Source: Pseudoscleropodium purum (taxonomy: Eukaryota > Streptophyta > Bryopsida > Hypnales > Brachytheciaceae). From it: a stretch of DNA of 64,000 nucleotides. The translations under genes and the position numbers were made by a program. Location: the NCBI GenBank assembly GCA_963969395.1, contig OZ017799.1, forward strand, positions 10,046,501 through 10,110,500, in the 5' to 3' direction. The notes beneath the pieces were generated by a model, which saw only the letters and a program-made list of their open reading frames with translations, was not told where the DNA came from and did not search any database. Shown piece after piece: positions 1-13,418 of this stretch. Numbering within the stretch: the stretch's first letter is position 1; the number at the start of each line of letters is the position of its first letter.

Positions 1-720
1 AGTGGCCGGAAACACATACTCAGCTCGAAAGACGTACGAGAACTAACTCTTTGCAAACGAGGTGGTTTGAGACAACTTAACCAAGTGCTGCAGCTAGCGA
101 AACAGTGGGCACAGTCAGGTACGTGAACTTTCTGCTTCCCTAGCAGGTTCAATTATACAGGTATATGCGCAGGCAGACATACAGGTTCAGACATACTTTC
201 ACCGAAATCTGGTCAAGCCAAAACAACAGACAACGAAACCATGACAACTCAACTCAAGTGGTAGCTAGGCTAGCAGAGTCTCTCTGCAATCACCTCATCG
301 TTGAACTCGGTGAAATCAACACTCGGAAAGAGCGATTACTACTGAATCATCAACAAAGTAGCGAAGCTTTGATCGAAGAATTAGCAATCTCGCTAGCTAG
401 CACTCGGCACGGTCATTGATCTTCTTCAAATCGACACACCAACAAAGCATATATATATATATATATATATATATAGAAGCCATTTGATCGATCGACTCAC
501 CAGCTGAATGATGGATGCGCAGCTAGCAATGCATGAGTCGTCTGCACACTCGTCGGATCCGGACACTGTCTAGCTCCGCTCCTGAACTTGGACCGCACAA
601 ATCTTGTTCAATGGTGCTCGGACGCCTTTCTTCGATCTCCTCTCTCTCTCTATATATGTCGTCCTTCTAAGTAATGATTATTATTGTAATTGTATATATA
701 ATTATATTTTAAATCTTTGT
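1..720. other. Mid-GC edge region, possible transcript end
   Basis: The first 118 bases are open in one plus frame and end at a good donor-like site (CAG followed by GTACGTG at about 117-125), so this could be the last part of an exon of a gene lying to the left. I do not recognise the 39 residues it would encode. The downstream 84-codon ORF at 165-419 has no recognisable domain. The stretch ends in AT-rich sequence typical of a 3' end. No gene call is supported. Confidence 0.2.
446..474. repeat. TA dinucleotide microsatellite
   Basis: An uninterrupted run of alternating T and A of nearly 30 bases lies in otherwise mid-GC DNA. It is a plain simple-sequence repeat and probably length-polymorphic. 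Confidence 0.9.
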
Positions 721-1139
721 TGGATTAAGTCACTGTGATGCATGTAGAGGAGCTTTAACACCAATGCAGTGCAGTGCTGTACCTTGCGACCGATCCTTCC
801 TGGCTACTCCATGACTAAAGAGGTGACTAAAGAGGCTGTGGTTTAACTGTGGGTGAAAACTTGTTGGATTTGGGTGGGATTGTGGATGCTGGGCACGACA
901 CGTGGCATTGGAGGAAGTAATATTTGGGTTGTGTGGCTCATTGTTTGGTCTACATTCCGTGCACATGAAGGTGAAGGAGAGGGAGGGAGTGGAAAAAGAT
1001 GGGTTTTGTTACTGGGGCAGGGAATATGATTAGTTTGGAGGCGGCGGCTCTTGGGGCGTTGAAGAGGCGCTCGGGCAGGGGGTGGCTCCCGGAAATGGCT
1101 TTCAGCTGACATGCGGACTGGCAGTTAAGTTAGTTCGCT

Positions 1140-1409
1140 GGTCCCAGAGGGAGGGATGAACGCTCGTGGAGGAGGAGTGCGAAGGATCCCTGAGGTAAGG
1201 ATGAATAGTCGTGGATGAGGAGCGCGAATGGTCCCTGAGGGAGGGATGAATGCTCGTGGATGAGGAGTGCTAAGGATCCCTGAGGCAAGGATGAATACTC
1301 GTGGATGAGGAACGCGGATGGTCCCTGTGGGAGGGATGAATGCCCGTGGATGAGGAGTGCGAATGGTCCCTGTGGGAGGGATGAATGTTCGTGGATGAGG
1401 AGTGCGAAC
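1140..1409. repeat. 45-bp minisatellite, six tandem copies
   Basis: Six head-to-tail units begin at 1140, 1185, 1230, 1275, 1320 and 1365, each exactly 45 bases. Units share a core reading GGTCCCTG, GGAGGGATGAATG, CGTGGATGAGGAGTGCG and differ by a few substitutions. Because 45 is a multiple of three, two minus-strand frames stay open through the whole array (ORFs at 1130-1468 and 1125-1487). They would encode 15-residue repeats rich in Pro, His and Ser. No flanking domain or good start supports a protein, so I call it a minisatellite. Confidence 0.9.
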
Positions 1410-1549
1410 GGCAGGCGCGGGAAGTCCTCCAGTGAACAATCCGTGGTCCTTACTCCACTCGGACACACTTAAGGTGAGCACCCCCAAACGTCACTTTTAG
1501 CTACTGTGCAAAGTTACTGTTAACAGTCTGGTCAAAATTTCCACACTTC

Positions 1550-1760
1550 CTTATTGGGAAGTGATCGGAGGTTTCCAATGCTACAAAGACCGCGACATTT
1601 GGATACCGTATGCAAAAGTTATGAATGGTCAAAGTTTTTTTGGTAGAACTAGTGCTTTAAAATCGTTTCTTCCTTTCGGTACATATTGATTCACGTAGGT
1701 TTATATTGATTCTAAAGATGTACACAAAGTAATGATGGTTGTTTTAGATAGGGTGCGGTT
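1550..1760 (+). repeat. Dispersed repeat family R1, copy 1
   Basis: This copy matches three others in the window (25246-25435, 30530-30750, and 61985-62212 inverted). The shared landmarks, in order, are a GGAGGTTCCA-like block, a block reading CATTTGGATA, GTATGCAAAAGTTATGAA, a CTTCC(A/T) block, and a tail with AAGATGTACACA and GATGATGGTT. It is about 200 bases long and diverged. No terminal repeats or coding domain could be defined; it is probably part of a larger decayed element. Confidence 0.65.
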
Positions 1761-2007
1761 ATGGGGCATCTTAGAGCCTCTTGAGTGCACTTCTCAATCA
1801 CCCCTTAGCACGTAAATCCTTTCTTGACATTTTGCATATTTTTACTTATATCTTTATAAATTATATACTATTCACCTCAAGTTTTTTAAAGTCATTGTAT
1901 GAGAAGTATGGTGTTTTAAAAGTCAAGCATTGGTTTGGATGAATGAAAAGTTTTGTGGTAAAAAAAGACCTTGGAACTTCTTTGTCATTGCTTAGATCAA
2001 ATTGGGA

Positions 2008-2304
2008 CATTAGAAGATTTTTGGGGCCTTTGGATGCTTGCAAGTTATCACAGCCTGCGAATGCAAGAAACAAGTTCGGCTCAGCGGTTTGACATGGCTA
2101 AAACCTTGCCACGTCATTGACCAAAAAAAATTAATTAATTAATTAATTTTTTGCATTTGGAGACTAAATTAATTTTTATTTTCATTTTTATTTTTTTAAT
2201 GAAAAAGAAAATTCTAACATCGGGCCATTCCCCTTGTTGCGGGGAACAACTACAAAGGAACAAACCTAAAACAAGCTTCTGGACCCCCCAAAACTCTTCT
2301 AATG
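2008..2304. mobile_element. MITE family M1, copy 1 (~297 bp)
   Basis: The left end CATTAGAAGATTTTTGGGG is mirrored at the right end (CCCCCCAAAACTCTTCTAATG). The similarity continues inward on both sides (GATGCTTGCAAGTT against AACAAGCTTCTGG reversed), giving imperfect terminal inverted repeats of about 35 bases. The interior includes GTTATCACAGCCTGC and CCACGTCATTGA, both present in copy 2 at 30245-30525. It has no coding capacity. I could not find a convincing target-site duplication, so the superfamily is undetermined. Confidence 0.75.
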
Positions 2305-5300
2305 TATCAAAAGTGAGAAGGAGATATATTTTTAAGTTTTTGTGAGACAATTTATAATTAAAAATTGAAATTTTTATCATTGAAAGTGCATACCAAAGTA
2401 CTTTTAATAGGTACAAGAAAACTCAAATTTAGATATTTGATAATGAAAATAAACTTATAAACTACTACAATAGCTAGCTATTTAAAGACAAAAATTATAG
2501 AGAAGTTGGCAAGTCATGGTTACCAAAACATACTACAGTCAAATTTGACAAATGCATGTTAGGGAGATTGCAAGAAACACCTACTAATTTAATTGCATTT
2601 CTCAATACTTATGCTTTTTTTTAAGAGTATTTTAAAATTAGAAAATAAAATAAATTTATTGAATATATCCAATTTATACACCTTCAACCCCTAAATGTCC
2701 AAACCATTCCAAGTGTGTTTTTCCTATGAAAAAGATAACAAATTTATAATTATTCCTAATGAAGCAAATTTTTATGTTTTTTTAATCTAACCATGTAGTT
2801 GCTTAAAGAGCTTGCTTATTAGGGTGTATACAAACTTTGAGTGTGAAATTGCATGGAAATTATCAAATTATAACAAGAAAAATGAATGTATCCTATTTTT
2901 AATATGATGCCCCCTTCTACAATGTTTGAAAAATTTGTATATAAGAAATTTTTTGGATTGGAGGTGACATGAACAAAAAAATTTGTGTTATCACACTAAA
3001 ATGAACTTCCAAAATCCTTCAATTCAAATGAAGAGATATCAAATTCATTACACAATCCACCTTGCAATTGTTGAAATGCAATTATTGTTTATAAGTATAA
3101 ATTGAAAATAACTCCAAATCAATACTTGCATGTTTTAATTTTCAATGAAAAAAATCTTCAAACACTATACTCTTTCTATTGGGACCATTTTCAAATTAAA
3201 TGGATAAGTACGATTTTTTAAATCTCAAAGCAAGTGAAATTGACAAACTTTGCTTAAAGTCAAGAATTGAAGTAAAATTAGCAAGCCATGTACTCTTCCA
3301 CTAATGGATATATCAAAAGTCAAATATTCACTTTTTTCAATGAAAAAGAAAAGAAATTCAATAGTTAACCTTTAAAACTGCCCATAAAATGTTTTTTAAA
3401 GAATTTAATTACCCACACCAAAAAAGCCCAAAATTTCAGATTGGGCATATAGGGGTTAAGATGAAGGTAACCATCAAAGGAAAAGCATAAAAAAATTCTT
3501 TAAGTAGGAGAACTAGAAAAGTGCTAAATCTTAAGAAAATAGATATTTTAATGTATTAATCATTTAAAAATAGAAAATGAAACTAAAGAAAAGAATGAAA
3601 AATTGGCCATTTGTAGCAATTCTATAGAAATGATCATTTACCAAAAGAACTACCAAAATCATATTTTTCACATTTCAAAATGCAAGTTGAAAGGAGCTCA
3701 TTTTGTAAACTTCCACACCACATAAAATTAACTACTTTTTGTAGACAATAGCTACAAGTTTACTAAAAGACCATCTCTTCCAAATTTGTCTTTTTGGTAC
3801 TAAATAGTTCTAAGAACCTGCAAATTGCCAAGTGTGACATAAAACTAAGGGCTATATTTGAATAGCAAAACATTTTTGAAAATTGAAAAAAAAAAATTAG
3901 CCAAGGTGTATAATAGTCATAAGTATCTTACTTATAAATCTTGAATCATTTGGAGCCAAAATACAAAAGTTTTGGCCTAAAAATAAATTAGCATCCAAAG
4001 TGTGGAAAAAAATATTAATATAGGTGTTTCTTGCAATCACTCATTATAAAAACAAAATTACAAAATATTGGCAAAATTTTGGTATCATGTAGATGTTGTC
4101 AAAGTTTTCTCTTGGTTTTTGGAGAAGTGTTGAAGTGATAACATACAAAAAAATGATGTAGCCAAATATTTTAGTATTAATCTATATTTTCGATAGAGTT
4201 ATCTTTTCATCCATATATTTGGATGAATTTCATTTAAAATTGTCAATTTCATCCAAATTGTTTAGAAAAATTAGAACATGTTGGCATCATCATCCAATTT
4301 TTCTTCAATTTTTTTCTTTTGGCTTAGTGATCTCCATTTATTTTTGGTGCTTTTAGGCATTTCATTGCCTAAAAAAAACATGATTGTTGTCATATCTTAT
4401 TTAATTAGAGCTATATTCCAAACAAATGCGCTATGTAAATACCCTCACCTTGGATTAAAAAAGATTGTAGCAAACGAAATATTTTGGTTGCTTAAAACAA
4501 AATAAAGTGATTTTTTATTAATTGTCTAAGTAGAAAAATATTTTCAAATCTATTCAAAGTAAATGCAACAACAAATTGAAACCTATAGATCATTTGTGAT
4601 AGTAAATGAGGTCTCAAGTCTTTGATTCATTAAGATTCTTTAAATTCTATTCAAAGTAACATTACTATCTACATTCATTTATTTCTCTTTATTCTATAAA
4701 GCATATGTATGTCAACTTCTTACAATACTAATAAGAGTAGGTCTTAAATGATGTACAACAATATGCAATAAAGTATTGAGTCATTATAGCTCAAAAAAGC
4801 ATTGACAATTTTTTGAGTGCTTTTCAATCCAATCAAACAATTGAGTCTATAAATGGTTAGCTTTGAAAATTCATTCACTTTGAAATCATAAGTGTTTTTT
4901 CTTTCAAGTTTTTTTGGGATTGTAGTGTATGAAAGATACTACAACATTCATGTTTGTTCTTTAGAATTTTGTCGACTCATTTATAAAGTATTGCACATAG
5001 AATGAAATTGAAGTCACATTTAATACATAGAGAGCAAGTTGCCAAGCCGCTAGTTAGAGATAAATAACTCTGATTGTATTTGGAATCAATTGGCATACAT
5101 TACAAATTTGCCCTTGAAAATTACACAATCTTTTTTTTATTTAAAAAAAATCAAGAACCCCTAAATTTAAAAAAAAATGAAATACAAACCAACTAGAATC
5201 CCAAATCTACAAGTTTGCATAACATTATTAACCAATGCTGGAAGAGTCCTTTTTGCTCCTCTAGAAAGCAGAAGCCCCTAGCATTACAACTTTCTAGTCA

Positions 5301-8300
5301 ACCAATGACTCTCTACAAATCAAACTAAATTCCTTCCTTGAGATCTAAGGAGGGATTATCTTAATTTCTAGATGAAAATGGTTCTATTAGATTGGTTAAC
5401 AATGTTATATGGACAAAGTCAAAATGAGTGAATTAATGTTCCACCAAGCAAAAAGAAGTCTAAGTCTACTACAAAGAACCAAAATTTTGTACTACATGGA
5501 TGTGAATTTTCCTTCAATTGTAACTTGCCAATCCTAACTTCTACACTTATGGAGGATCTTTAGAATGGTGTCACTCTATGCCATTCCATTGTTAATAGAA
5601 TCACACCAAGCCAACAAAGTAATCAATAAATTTCTATTTCTTATATCTTCATTTAACACAAATTGAAGGAAAAGATGAAGTAAAACATTTTTCCCGATAA
5701 AGCAATGGGGATTTTTCCCGATACATGGTTGTAAAAGTGGTCACAATCTAACTTGGTCTTTCTAAAATTTGGTGTCAATTAAGTATTATTTAGCCATGGA
5801 AATAGCTTTGTATTGCAAATAAGAAATCCTAGTTGAAAGCACTCTATTGGAATTAAATAATTCAAGAGTGTGCATTTTCAAATCTACTTATAGGTTATTG
5901 TTAATACTTGTACTAATAAAGAAAACAAACCATTTGCAGTAGAAGGCTCCAAAACCAATCCCTTTCTAATTTTGCCTTATACATTTTGACCTTAAATAGT
6001 TACCTATTTTCACCCAAAATCACCTCAAAGTTTTAAGAGCACTAATAAGAGATATTAGATCTTTGCAACATCCAATGGGAGTTAAGCATTTTATGCTTCA
6101 AGGGTGTCTTGGTGGCATAAATAGGTACCCTATGCTTTCAATTTTGAAAAAATTATTAGAATATTGTGTAAGTGTCAAAGAATTTAGAAATGAATTGGAG
6201 TTGGTTTTGAGCTAATAAGGTTAACATTCTTAAGCCAAAAAATTATCATTTGATCACCCATCTAGAAAGGCTAAAGGGATGGCAAAAGTGTTGATTTTGG
6301 ATGCTTCTACCTTAAAAGCAATCAAAATGGAATTTATAATTTTTGAGCCCTAACCTTGAAGTGTGTTATGGTTTGTAAAATAGAATGAAGACATTCTTTT
6401 GAGGTATGTGTAGCGTAACTATAACTATGACTATGAGCCTTAATTTGATGTTTTAGAATCACTTCTTTTAGCTCTTTGACACTAGGTCAACACTAGATAC
6501 AAATTGATGAACTTATAAAGAATCAATTGAAAATCCTTTAGGAAATAAATGAAAGTCTGAACAAGTTCCTATGATTTCAATTATAGGTACAATTTTGTGA
6601 TGTTTTTTATAAGATAAGACAAATAATGTATAATCTTTTGGGAAATATAATATTTGTATGAGTTGGCATCTATAAGAAAAAGTCTTTTACTCCTAGACAC
6701 ATCATGTCCAAGCCTTTCCAACATAAAATGAAACACAAGAATTCAAGATCAATTAATTTTTATCCCACATAGAATATACTTATGATTACATAGAAAGCTA
6801 TAATTAACTCCAATCAATTGCCAAATGATGTGAAAGTTATATAGAATCTTGTTTTTTGTGCAATCAAAGTATCCTCTTAGAAATACAATGTATAAGATTC
6901 ATTTTAAATCCCAAAGTCCAAAACCATTCTTAGCCATTTTTTGCTCATAAACCACTCAAAAGTGACTTTTCTATTATTATGAGCCATGCAAACAAAGAAA
7001 TGATTGGAGAGAAATTCAACAATAGAATCTTACATTATACATGGTTGTTGCAAGAAATACTTGCCTATTTTAGTAAATATTGTGACTTTTGGAATAAAGT
7101 TTTTAAAAATGAAATAAAATATAGATAATTTGTAAAGCATTCAAAATAGGTTTAGAAAAAAATTATCTCTAAAATTTATGTACAAAAAAGAGCAATGGAA
7201 AATGCCAAGAAATAGATAATATGATGTTTGATTTGTAGAAAATAGTAAAAAATTTAAAAAATAAATTAAAATTGGATGTTTTTCTAACTTGAAGATGCTC
7301 CTCTCAACCATTTGCAATTTTGAATCTTTAAAAAAACTTTATATTCTCTATACTTGCTCAAAGGTAGTGCACTTTGAACACATGTAGAAAGTGGATACTT
7401 TACTATTTTTAAAATCTCTTCATGGGCTTGTTTAACTTTAGTAGAAGTGTATTCTCCCAATTTTGACCTTCAAATTTTCTTTTTTGGGTCTAAATTAGTA
7501 CTAATCTCCTTCCAAATGGTGAAGATAGATGTCCAATTGGTAGATGTTTAAAAATAGTAAAAAAACTTGAAAAAATTTGAATTTTTTTATGAAACGTTTG
7601 CAACTACCATATGTACCTTCATTTCAAATTTCATACAAAATTGACATATGGCACAAAATTTATGAGTAAAAACAACATTTATTTGAGGCCAAAGGAACAA
7701 GTATTTTTGGCAATCACTTGCTTGTATAAGGCCAATAAGGGCATGATTGTGGCAAAAATTTGCAAAGTTTGATTGTATAGATTGGAGGAAATTAGTTTTA
7801 GAAGTTGATGAAAAAGACTTTCTAGACCCAACCCAAGAAATTTAGATGACTTTGACCACCATTTGTAGAAAATTATTGCACTACACATTTTTAATTTAAA
7901 AATCTATTGTATTGAAGACCATGTTAGCCATTTCTATACCAATTTTCAAAGGTAACAAAGATATAGGACACCTCCAATAAAATCTTGCATTTCCAACATG
8001 TGCTTAGAATTCACAATACACTACACTTTTCCATAAACATTTTTCCCACTACATAATCTCTTAAAACAAGGATTTCAATAATATATTGAAAGGTTTGTTT
8101 AATCTTCATAAGCTCAAATAAAATAATAAAAAAAAAATTTGTTAATTTCAGAAGGCTAGTACAAACACCCAAGTATCATTTTGGCATCATTGATTAAAGA
8201 ATCAGATAATGTCCCATCATCTTATCTTTTAATTCTTGACTAGAATTTATTTCTTGAATAATGTCTTAAGTTCTTACTACTAGCCCTAGAGGCTTTGAGA

Positions 8301-11300
8301 GATTTTAATTTTCTAAATCCTAAACCTAAACCCTACTATTAAATGAACAATTTAAAAACCTTTCCAAAAGTATCTTTCATATTGAATTTGAAGAAAAATT
8401 GCTCTTGCAATCTACAATTAAAGTTTTCATTGTTAATGCCTTTAGCAATAGACATTGGAGTATTTATACATTTTCAATATTTTGAATTAGGAGACATGTT
8501 TTATATTATTAGAAGACCAATTCAAATTCCTTCCTGGCTATATATTGCATGTTGAATTTGAAGAGAAATTGCTCTTGGAGTTTGTAGAAAAAAATTTAGT
8601 GCCAATATTGTGTCAAGCCTCACATTCTTTCAAATGTCTTCATTTTTGAACTCTCCTTTTGAACTTCCTCGAAGTTTTTCCTTTTCTTCCCCTTTAGAAG
8701 TCAAAGAATTTTCTTATATTTGTCATTTTGTCTTGCCCCTTCAATTCCATATTGCAAAAATGCTTTAATTTTGAAACCATAAATTTTATTTGTATAAAAA
8801 TTACATGTAATCAAAGCTCTCAAATTTTGCATCTATGAAAAAGTTCAAAATAAACACAAGAAAAAGTAAGACAATAGGGATCCAATCCCAATTCATTTTG
8901 TCCCCCAAGAGACATTTTGATGTCAGCAATTTCACAATTTAAAAAAGAAAAATTCATATGATTTTAGATTTTTTGCTAAAACAATTTTATTCTATAATTT
9001 TTTTATCATAGTAAAGATAGTCATGGAATTTTTAGTAGTTTAGTTAGTGAAAGGCAATGCACATTGACTAAACATTGAATCAATCCAAGTTAAAGATTTT
9101 TCACTATATTTTCACCAAAAACATTCCAAAACTCTCATTTCTAGTACAAGTATAAAATTTTAGGAAAAAAAAATTAGACACATGTAACTATAGGATTTTG
9201 TAGTATATTGGTTTGAAAAGATGTGGGAAAAATTTCAGAAATTTCTACCATATAGATTGCAAGATACTAGCAATTGAATTGACAAAAATCCCTTTTTGAG
9301 CTGTACAAAAAACTTGGTAGCTATACTTCACAAGGTCATATTTGCAACGGTGCTAGTATATAAGCATGAAATTGCAAGCATGTGAGCTTTGAGCATACAT
9401 ATAAGTGGATATACTACAACCATTGAAGGTGCTCATAATATAAACACTTATTTAATATAGGCATCTACATTATAATTACAATATAATCATAGAAGGTTTC
9501 TATAATATAGACATTTATTACATAGGTATGTAGTCTTCTAGGCTCATGTGCTCATATTTCTAGGTTCACTTAATAGCGATTCCCTCACATTTGTATGAAA
9601 AAATATTTAAAATGGTGGTGCATCTTTGGATTCATTCTTCAAGGCTAATTGGATACATTCTTAAAAAATTTAGATCATAATTTGGAATTATACAACATAT
9701 AGGAAAAAAATACTAAGTAGAAAAAAATAGAGAATAATTCAAAATACTTAATTGTTAAGAATTTAGTTACAGAATTGAAAAATCCCAATCCCAATGGTTG
9801 TAATGTTGTAATAAAACAATCTACATCCCATGATTTTATTTTTTTCAAAAAATATTGAAAATTGAATTAAATAAAGGTTTTCAAGGTAAATCTTAGAATA
9901 GAGATTCCGTAACTACCTGCAAACTTAAACTCATAATTTTCATCTTATTAATCAAAATAGAATGATTTAAATCTTCCCTTGTATATTAATTTAGAAAAAA
10001 AAAATTTAATTTTTTATTTCTTAAAAACATGATTTAAGAAGAAATTCAATTGCATGTATTAATTCATTTGTTGAACATTGAAAATTACATATCATACAAT
10101 AACTTTTTAACAATGTAGTCAAAAGTTATAAAAAATTATTGGGCCTCAAAGCTATTCCTTAGGCACATGTTGTGTGAAAATTTCAAAGAAAAAATTAAGA
10201 ATTTCATTCATAAAAAGTTGCCCCAAAACGTTATGTTGCCAAAAAATGTCATTTACCTGGTCCTTTAGAAGTTAAAAAATTGGACCTAAGGAAGGCAACC
10301 AAATTAGAACCAATAGTACAATATAGATGTTAAAATTTTGAAAGTTATTTTTTCAAATATAAAGATATTGTATGATGGAAAATTAATTTTACAGATTAGT
10401 TTTATTTTTAGGGTTTGTTGAAAAAAGTTAAATATTTAGCCCAAAATAGTGTTTGTCATTTTCTTCACTTTTGATTATTAGACGCTATTCCAGATTCTCT
10501 TATTCATTGGACAATGTACTTTTTCCATGTATACTTTGGAATTTATCTTTGTTGTTAAACTTTTATTAGAGAAAATCTAGACTTTCTAGAAGGTTGTTTC
10601 TTTCCTAGCTAGATGTGCAAATACATCAAAAAATAAAAAATAATTTATAAAATATTTAAAAAAATCTTGAGTGTATCATATGATTATCTTCTATTCCACA
10701 TTTGATTGTGATTTAAATTTATTTATTTATTTATTGTATTTGCAATTTTGAATGACATGTCCATCTTTAAGAGAGTCCAAATTTTCTCTAATGAGTGAAT
10801 ACTATTGAACTCTTGGTATAGTCATCCAATAGTAGGTGTGTCACTACTTTATTTGAGTCATTGTATTTTAAATTAGTGTAAATTGAAATAAACTATTATT
10901 GAGTTATACTATTTTTTGAAAAAAAACTAAAATTGTTGTGATTCTAAGTTTGTGTGTGACAAACTTTGTGCCTTCATAGGACAAAGAAGATAAATTAGTA
11001 TAGTTGTGGGGGTTTGGAGGAGTGTTCTAATACAATTCCTTTCTTTGCATTGCAATAGTATGAGAAATATTCAAGCAACCCGCATTGATATGCATGGAAG
11101 GTACTCATCTATATACATGAGGTTTAGATAGTTGATCCATCTTCCATATAGTTCTATTCATGTCGGTTCTTCAGACTGGCGTTAACGTGCTTCTTTTGGA
11201 AGATGCTGCATTTAACTACTTTTTGAACTTTTGAAGGTCCAAAATTTAAAATAGGAAAAAAACTGGCCATTAGGAAATAATGCAAAACATCAAAAAATCT

Positions 11301-11400
11301 CTGCAAAACATCAAGAGATCAATACAAAACATCCCAAGATCTATACAAATATCTCAAGATCTCCAGATGTTATCATCTAGAGATCTTTGAATGTTTTGTT
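2305..11400. other. AT-rich intergenic block, no gene recognised
   Basis: About 9 kb of very AT-rich DNA. Short ORFs (for example at 4278-4505, 7679-7888 and 8343-8555) have no domain, unremarkable starts and AT-driven composition. A 19-20 base motif around GATTGCAAGAAACACCTA occurs at about 2565 and inverted at about 4022-4040, with a weaker copy near 7045. I see no complete transposon, tRNA or other RNA gene. Confidence 0.6.
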
Positions 11401-11947
11401 CAGAATTCACGGAATAGTTCAGAAATAGTTAAATGTGGCATGAAGCTGATCAACTTACATTTCTCACGGTGAAGACACGACCTGCAAACTCCAGGAGAGT
11501 GAGCATGAAACCTCTGCAAGCAATTTGATCCTGTGCATTACCGAGCATGGTTCCTAAGATCTGCGTTTTGCATCTCGGTTTCAAGCTTTAATGGCAGCTC
11601 AGAAAATGTTGCTCCACGTGTCGTAGTTGAAATTTGCTGTCTACAGTTCCACACAATTAGGGTTTTACTTAATTATTGAGGAAACATCACCCAACGCTAG
11701 CTTGGAATGTCGACGTCATTAATCAGGGCAACAATTGCCATCGAAGTGATTGCGCTTCTGCCTCTGTGCGGAGCATTTCCTTTAATTATGACCAATTCAG
11801 TTGATGGAATTGAGGTAATTTATATATGGTTATTGAAGGGGTAAGAAGGTGTAGACCACCAGAAACTTTGTGACGTAAATTTCATTATATATATTGACAC
11901 TAGTCAGACACCTGCACAAATCAAAGCTCGAAAAACTATATGTAACT

Positions 11948-12208
11948 TTATGTTTCAAGGTGCTCACACTTGAAAACGGTACCAATGTCGTGAATCTTCA
12001 CCAATTTGATGAAATTAACATTGAGTTGAAGTGTTGGTTTTAGATTGTCGATAAAAAAAACTTCATAATTTTTGCTCACCGTGTTCAAATAACACATACT
12101 TTGGTGGATTGGTGAATCCACTTCCATTTTGCAAACAAAGTCATTGAAAAGAACTGACCCTGGGTCAAATAACACCCTAATTATCACACCAGATTGTGCA
12201 AGCCACAT
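11948..12208 (-). CDS. Hypothetical 86-residue ORF
   Basis: An ATG-started minus-strand frame with mixed codon use and a varied, soluble-looking residue composition, unlike the poly-Lys/Phe ORFs of the AT-rich blocks. I recognise no domain, and there is no signal peptide or membrane segment. It could be a single exon of a decayed gene. The neighbourhood (11,400-15,700) is mid-GC like the gene islands but holds no convincing complete gene. Confidence 0.2.
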   Translation of the reverse strand: MWLAQSGVIIRVLFDPGSVLFNDFVCKMEVDSPIHQSMCYLNTVSKNYEVFFIDNLKPTLQLNVNFIKLVKIHDIGTVFKCEHLET

Positions 12209-12247
12209 GTTTATGCAATACTAGCACTACATATAACTTACTAGATA

Positions 12248-12302
12248 TATACACACAATAAACATACAAATACAAGCACACAATAAACATACAAATACAA
12301 GC
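12248..12302. repeat. Direct tandem duplication, ~25 bp x 2
   Basis: The block ACACAATAAACATACAAATA followed by CAAGC occurs twice in a row just left of an ORF-poor mid-GC stretch. It is a simple local duplication. Confidence 0.8.
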
Positions 12303-13418
12303 GAACGTTTTGCTGCAGACTACACGTTCACAATCTCAATGCAATGAGAAACGGAACAAAAAGATTGCGCCTGAAGACCGAGGACGCATCTCACATTGTA
12401 CACTCTGACGCGCAACATCGAAGCACATGCACAAACTGAAGTCTAGTACGCGTGTGAGAGGAAATCCTTGAAAGAAACCTTTTCGTTCTTGGAGACATAG
12501 CCAGGAGTAGGAGTTTGTACCTAGATTCCTTATTTGCACCAAAGAGTCAAAGACCAGAGGTCTAGTTCTGCAAATACAAGAATTTGAGAACCACGTACCA
12601 GTTAGCCGGGTCATATTTACGAATACCTGGTCAGGGAACTGCGTAACTACTATTTTCCAGGGATTTCGTAGATAGAACGGATGGATTCCACTATTGCAAG
12701 CGACAATCTATTCGTCATTATAGATGACAACTTGAGCATTCTGGAAAACTTTCTAACATCTCTGAGCGCTACTTACTGGTCCAACTGGAACAATCCTTAA
12801 TTAAAGTGGTGCCTTAACAATATAATCCTCCAATGCTGTTGAATGTTGAACCTGTATTTGAGATACATAAGAAACTCGACACCCACCAATTTGCCCAAGT
12901 TCCGTTCGATTATCCATGTCCGAGGTTATTATCTTGGAAGTGTATCACCCCTGGCACGAGATTTGAACGGATTCAAGTCTGAAATTTTCTGGATCAAAGT
13001 CTTTCTGCACTCACGACATCAATACCAACTCTTCATTCAACATCAAAGATGAAGCAGACAGTGAAAGCAAAACCACGTTAACTGACAGATCATGGTCGTG
13101 AACTTAAGAGCTGTGCAAACAGTTTTTCAGATAAAAAATCAGCTAAGGCAGAGGCTCCAGTAACCATACAATAAATTCGAGGCTCTATTGAACATACAGG
13201 TGAGCTTTGATTTGTTTTAAAAGTGAAAATACTTCAGCTTCTGACATTCAGTTTATTCAATTGATTTTCAGCTTAACAATCATATAGGAAATGTGCAAAA
13301 TTTTCGATAGTGCAAGTTTCGAGATTGTTGTTAGGAAAGGTTCAAATCTCACTTGTGTAATGAATGGAACCTCTCGATCCTAGCTTTGGTTAATTGTATG
13401 GTGAGCGCAGATTTTACA

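Noticed and set aside
730..1112. Overlapping minus-strand ORFs rich in Pro, His and Ser
   Set aside because: Two frames overlap, low-complexity composition and no domain; likely chance openness next to the minisatellite.
2560..4042. Possible 1.5-kb element bounded by inverted GATTGCAAGAAACACCTA
   Set aside because: Similarity is limited to about 20 bases, a third copy near 7045 is in direct orientation, and no target-site duplication is seen.
13336..13350. B-box-like GGTTCAAATC
   Set aside because: No A box or acceptor stem can be formed upstream, so no tRNA is supported.
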